Shown: piece by piece, positions 63,006-64,000 of the stretch
Layout: every line of letters begins with the position of its first letter
Position numbering within the stretch: the stretch's first letter is position 1
Program-made: the position numbers and the translations under genes
Notes under the pieces: generated by a model
The model's input: only the letters and a program-made list of their open reading frames with translations
What the model was told of the DNA's origin: nothing
The model's database searches: none
Assembly: GCA_904063045.1 (NCBI GenBank)
Contig: CAJFCJ010000007.1
Span: 3,541,404 to 3,605,403 of the forward strand
Source: Dimorphilus gyrociliatus
Lineage: Eukaryota; Annelida; Polychaeta; Dinophilidae
Direction of reading: 5' to 3'
DNA length: 64,000 bases

Positions 63006-64000
63006 CTCCCCTCTCTTTCTCTCCCCCTCTCTCTCTCTCTCTCTCTCTCGCTCTCAGTCACATACATATATACACACACGCACTACCAAATATTTAATCG
63101 CTACAAACAAGATACTTTCCAAGGCAAACATCCAAAACACGTTTAGTAGCTAGTTAAACTTTTATTATGAAAATGTAAATAATTTTTGAACAGAAAAGAA
63201 AAAGTGTATTTTTTTTTTAATAAAAAAATAATATGTCAAGTTAATTTTATACTTTTGTTTGATAGGCAAAATCCAGATTGAATATAGATCCCAAGTGCTT
63301 TCGCGACGAGGATTACAAGCCTTTCGAAGATTGTTTAAAAAGAGGCGAAGGTAAATTATCAGGGGTTGTATGAAAAAATAAATAAAAAAAGAGGGCTAAA
63401 TACGGAGGGAAGAAGAAATATATATATTGGGTTTTTGGGATAGTAGGTGTTTTCTTTAAGAATAATAATATAATGGACTTGGCAAATAGGATCAAAAAAA
63501 TGCTGTAATCAGAGAAGCATCCGAAGAAAATGTAAGCAGATTTGTAAGAGAACGTTCGTCACCCAATATCCGTCCGCTGAAGAACTACTGCAAGTTCAAT
63601 CGTCTTGCGAAGAGAACGTCTCCGATTGCGTCGATCGATTCTTTGTAAACGGACCAAAGCCTATCCAGAATTCGAATTGTAAGTATAAAAATAGCAGAGA
63701 GATATAATTTAGGATATGTAATGGTAGGAAGAGAAGAATAAAAAAAAAGGTGGCAAAAGAGTGAATAAATTGAGATGAGGATATAAGAAAGGCTGATGAA
63801 AGCCTATAAATAAATAATCGTTTTTTATTACCATTATTATTATTAATAATAATAATGTTTTTTATTTATTTAAGGCATTTATTTATTTAATTTTTTACGG
63901 CAGTTAGCGCCTGCTGCGATGAGGGAGAATCGGTCGAATGCCAGCTAAGTTGCAGACGAATTCTATCGACAGTTAACAATCACGAATTAGCCCTGGAAAG
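57762..64000 (+). CDS. RECK: RECK, cysteine-knot GPI-anchored protease inhibitor/Wnt co-receptor, 3'-truncated by window
   Basis: Exons: 57762-57828, 58022-58080, 58852-58917, 59493-59526, 61559-61641, 63266-63350, 63490-63678, 63904 to beyond the window end; phases agree throughout. RECK is an extracellular membrane-anchored inhibitor of matrix metalloproteinases and, in vertebrates, a Wnt7 co-receptor with GPR124. Seen: signal peptide MSLSSVITLILLLSS, then repeated N-terminal cysteine-knot units starting with paired Cys: QNCCQLL ... CKKFC; RKCCELFISKSCRRSCEQ; KKCCNQRSIRRKCKQIC; SACCDEGESVECQLSC, with spacing as in human RECK. The later Kazal domains and GPI signal lie beyond 64000. Introns are unusually long here (up to 2 kb). 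A second signal-peptide exon at 61292-61334 gives a predicted shorter isoform. Confidence 0.88.
58081..58851 (+). other. RECK intron 2
   Basis: 771 bp, no exon supported; contains short GC-rich patches but no recognised element. Confidence 0.6.
59527..61291 (+). other. RECK intron 4 upstream of the alternative first exon
   Basis: Mostly AT-rich with C/T-rich tracts near 59617-59655 and 60795-60880. A CTCF-core-like site with one mismatch (60892-60901) and the CpG-rich putative internal promoter (about 61150-61290) are the only notable signals. No coding exon seen. Confidence 0.5.
61292..61334 (+). CDS. RECK: Alternative signal-peptide first exon of RECK
   Basis: ATG-led segment MRMLYILLLLSSLI, a textbook hydrophobic signal core, ends at a GTAAGA donor in phase 1, the same phase as the upstream exon 59493-59526, so it can splice to 61559. 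It lies in the 2-kb intron and is preceded by a locally CpG-rich stretch (about 61150-61290) in AT-rich surroundings, which suggests an internal promoter. The resulting protein would be secreted but begin at the second cysteine-knot repeat. An alternative reading is two separate genes. Confidence 0.6.
61642..63265 (+). other. RECK intron 5
   Basis: 1.6 kb with a G-rich and GA-rich block (about 61800-61950), CT arrays (62615-62650, 63017-63050) and a GTCT array (62969-63003). Both flanking exons are phase 0 and align continuously with RECK, so no exon is expected. Confidence 0.65.
62969..63003. repeat. GTCT tetranucleotide microsatellite in RECK intron
   Basis: At least seven uninterrupted GTCT units followed by CT-rich DNA; the same unit occurs at 17838-17866. 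Confidence 0.9.

Noticed and set aside
62596-63153. Overlapping frames in CT and GTCT arrays
   Set aside because: Repeat translations within a RECK intron whose flanking exons already align continuously.

Overview
This window is animal nuclear DNA from a compact, AT-rich genome. Almost every gene is cut by GT-AG introns of about 40-100 bp, intergenic gaps are a few hundred to about 1,700 bp, and non-coding DNA is full of TA, CT/GA and CTGT microsatellites. The gene set (NEK10, SRD5A3, RECK, a TMEM272-like protein, a single GRB7/10/14 pro-orthologue) is bilaterian. A small-genome lophotrochozoan, for example a miniaturised annelid, would fit; this is inference and I cannot fix the species. I see no bacterial genes, no recognisable transposon, no tRNA or rRNA and no CRISPR. 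Exon borders below were built by hand from splice sites, phase and family alignment recalled from memory.

Layout. 458-2879 (+): 3' two thirds of NEK10. 3668-5722 (+): heme-regulated eIF2alpha kinase EIF2AK1. 6411-9891 (-): SNRK kinase, divergent from EIF6 (10697-11809, +), with an NRF1-like palindrome between them. 11967-12608 (+): Ly6/uPAR-type GPI protein. 13206-14461 (+): polyprenol reductase SRD5A3. 14829-18695 (-): GRB7/10/14 adaptor. 19089-20351 (-): unrecognised PPxY protein. 20945-22436 (+): TMEM272-like membrane protein with two alternative first exons. 22659-23750 (+): intronless TRDMT1/DNMT2. 23961-28653 (-): full-length ABCB transporter. 30312-31482 (+): SAGA subunit TADA1. 32629-33009 (-): unrecognised 105-aa protein. 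33755-41153 (-): ARHGAP20-type protein that also carries a RhoGEF (DH) domain. 42161-54189 (-): divergent IP3 receptor. 55584-57147 (+): SLC46-like MFS transporter. 57762-64000 (+, runs off the window): RECK.

The genes do not form one pathway; this is ordinary eukaryotic neighbourhood order. Themes recur: four signalling enzymes or adaptors (NEK10, EIF2AK1, SNRK, GRB), translation control (EIF2AK1, EIF6, TRDMT1), and membrane or secreted proteins.

Most notable: (1) the IP3 receptor keeps its gate helix, C-terminal zinc-binding motif and alpha-domain IP3-contact residues, but has lost the GGGVGD selectivity filter and the RTTGR loop of the ligand pocket; (2) the ARHGAP20 orthologue combines DH, PH, RA and RhoGAP domains in one chain; (3) RECK has a second, phase-matched signal-peptide exon inside a long intron, predicting an isoform without the first cysteine-knot repeat, and its upstream start has a uORF overlapping the main ATG as ATGA; (4) a perfect 12-bp inverted repeat abuts an E2F-like site just upstream of TADA1; (5) CTCF-core-like and TAGGCCTA motifs recur in the non-coding DNA.
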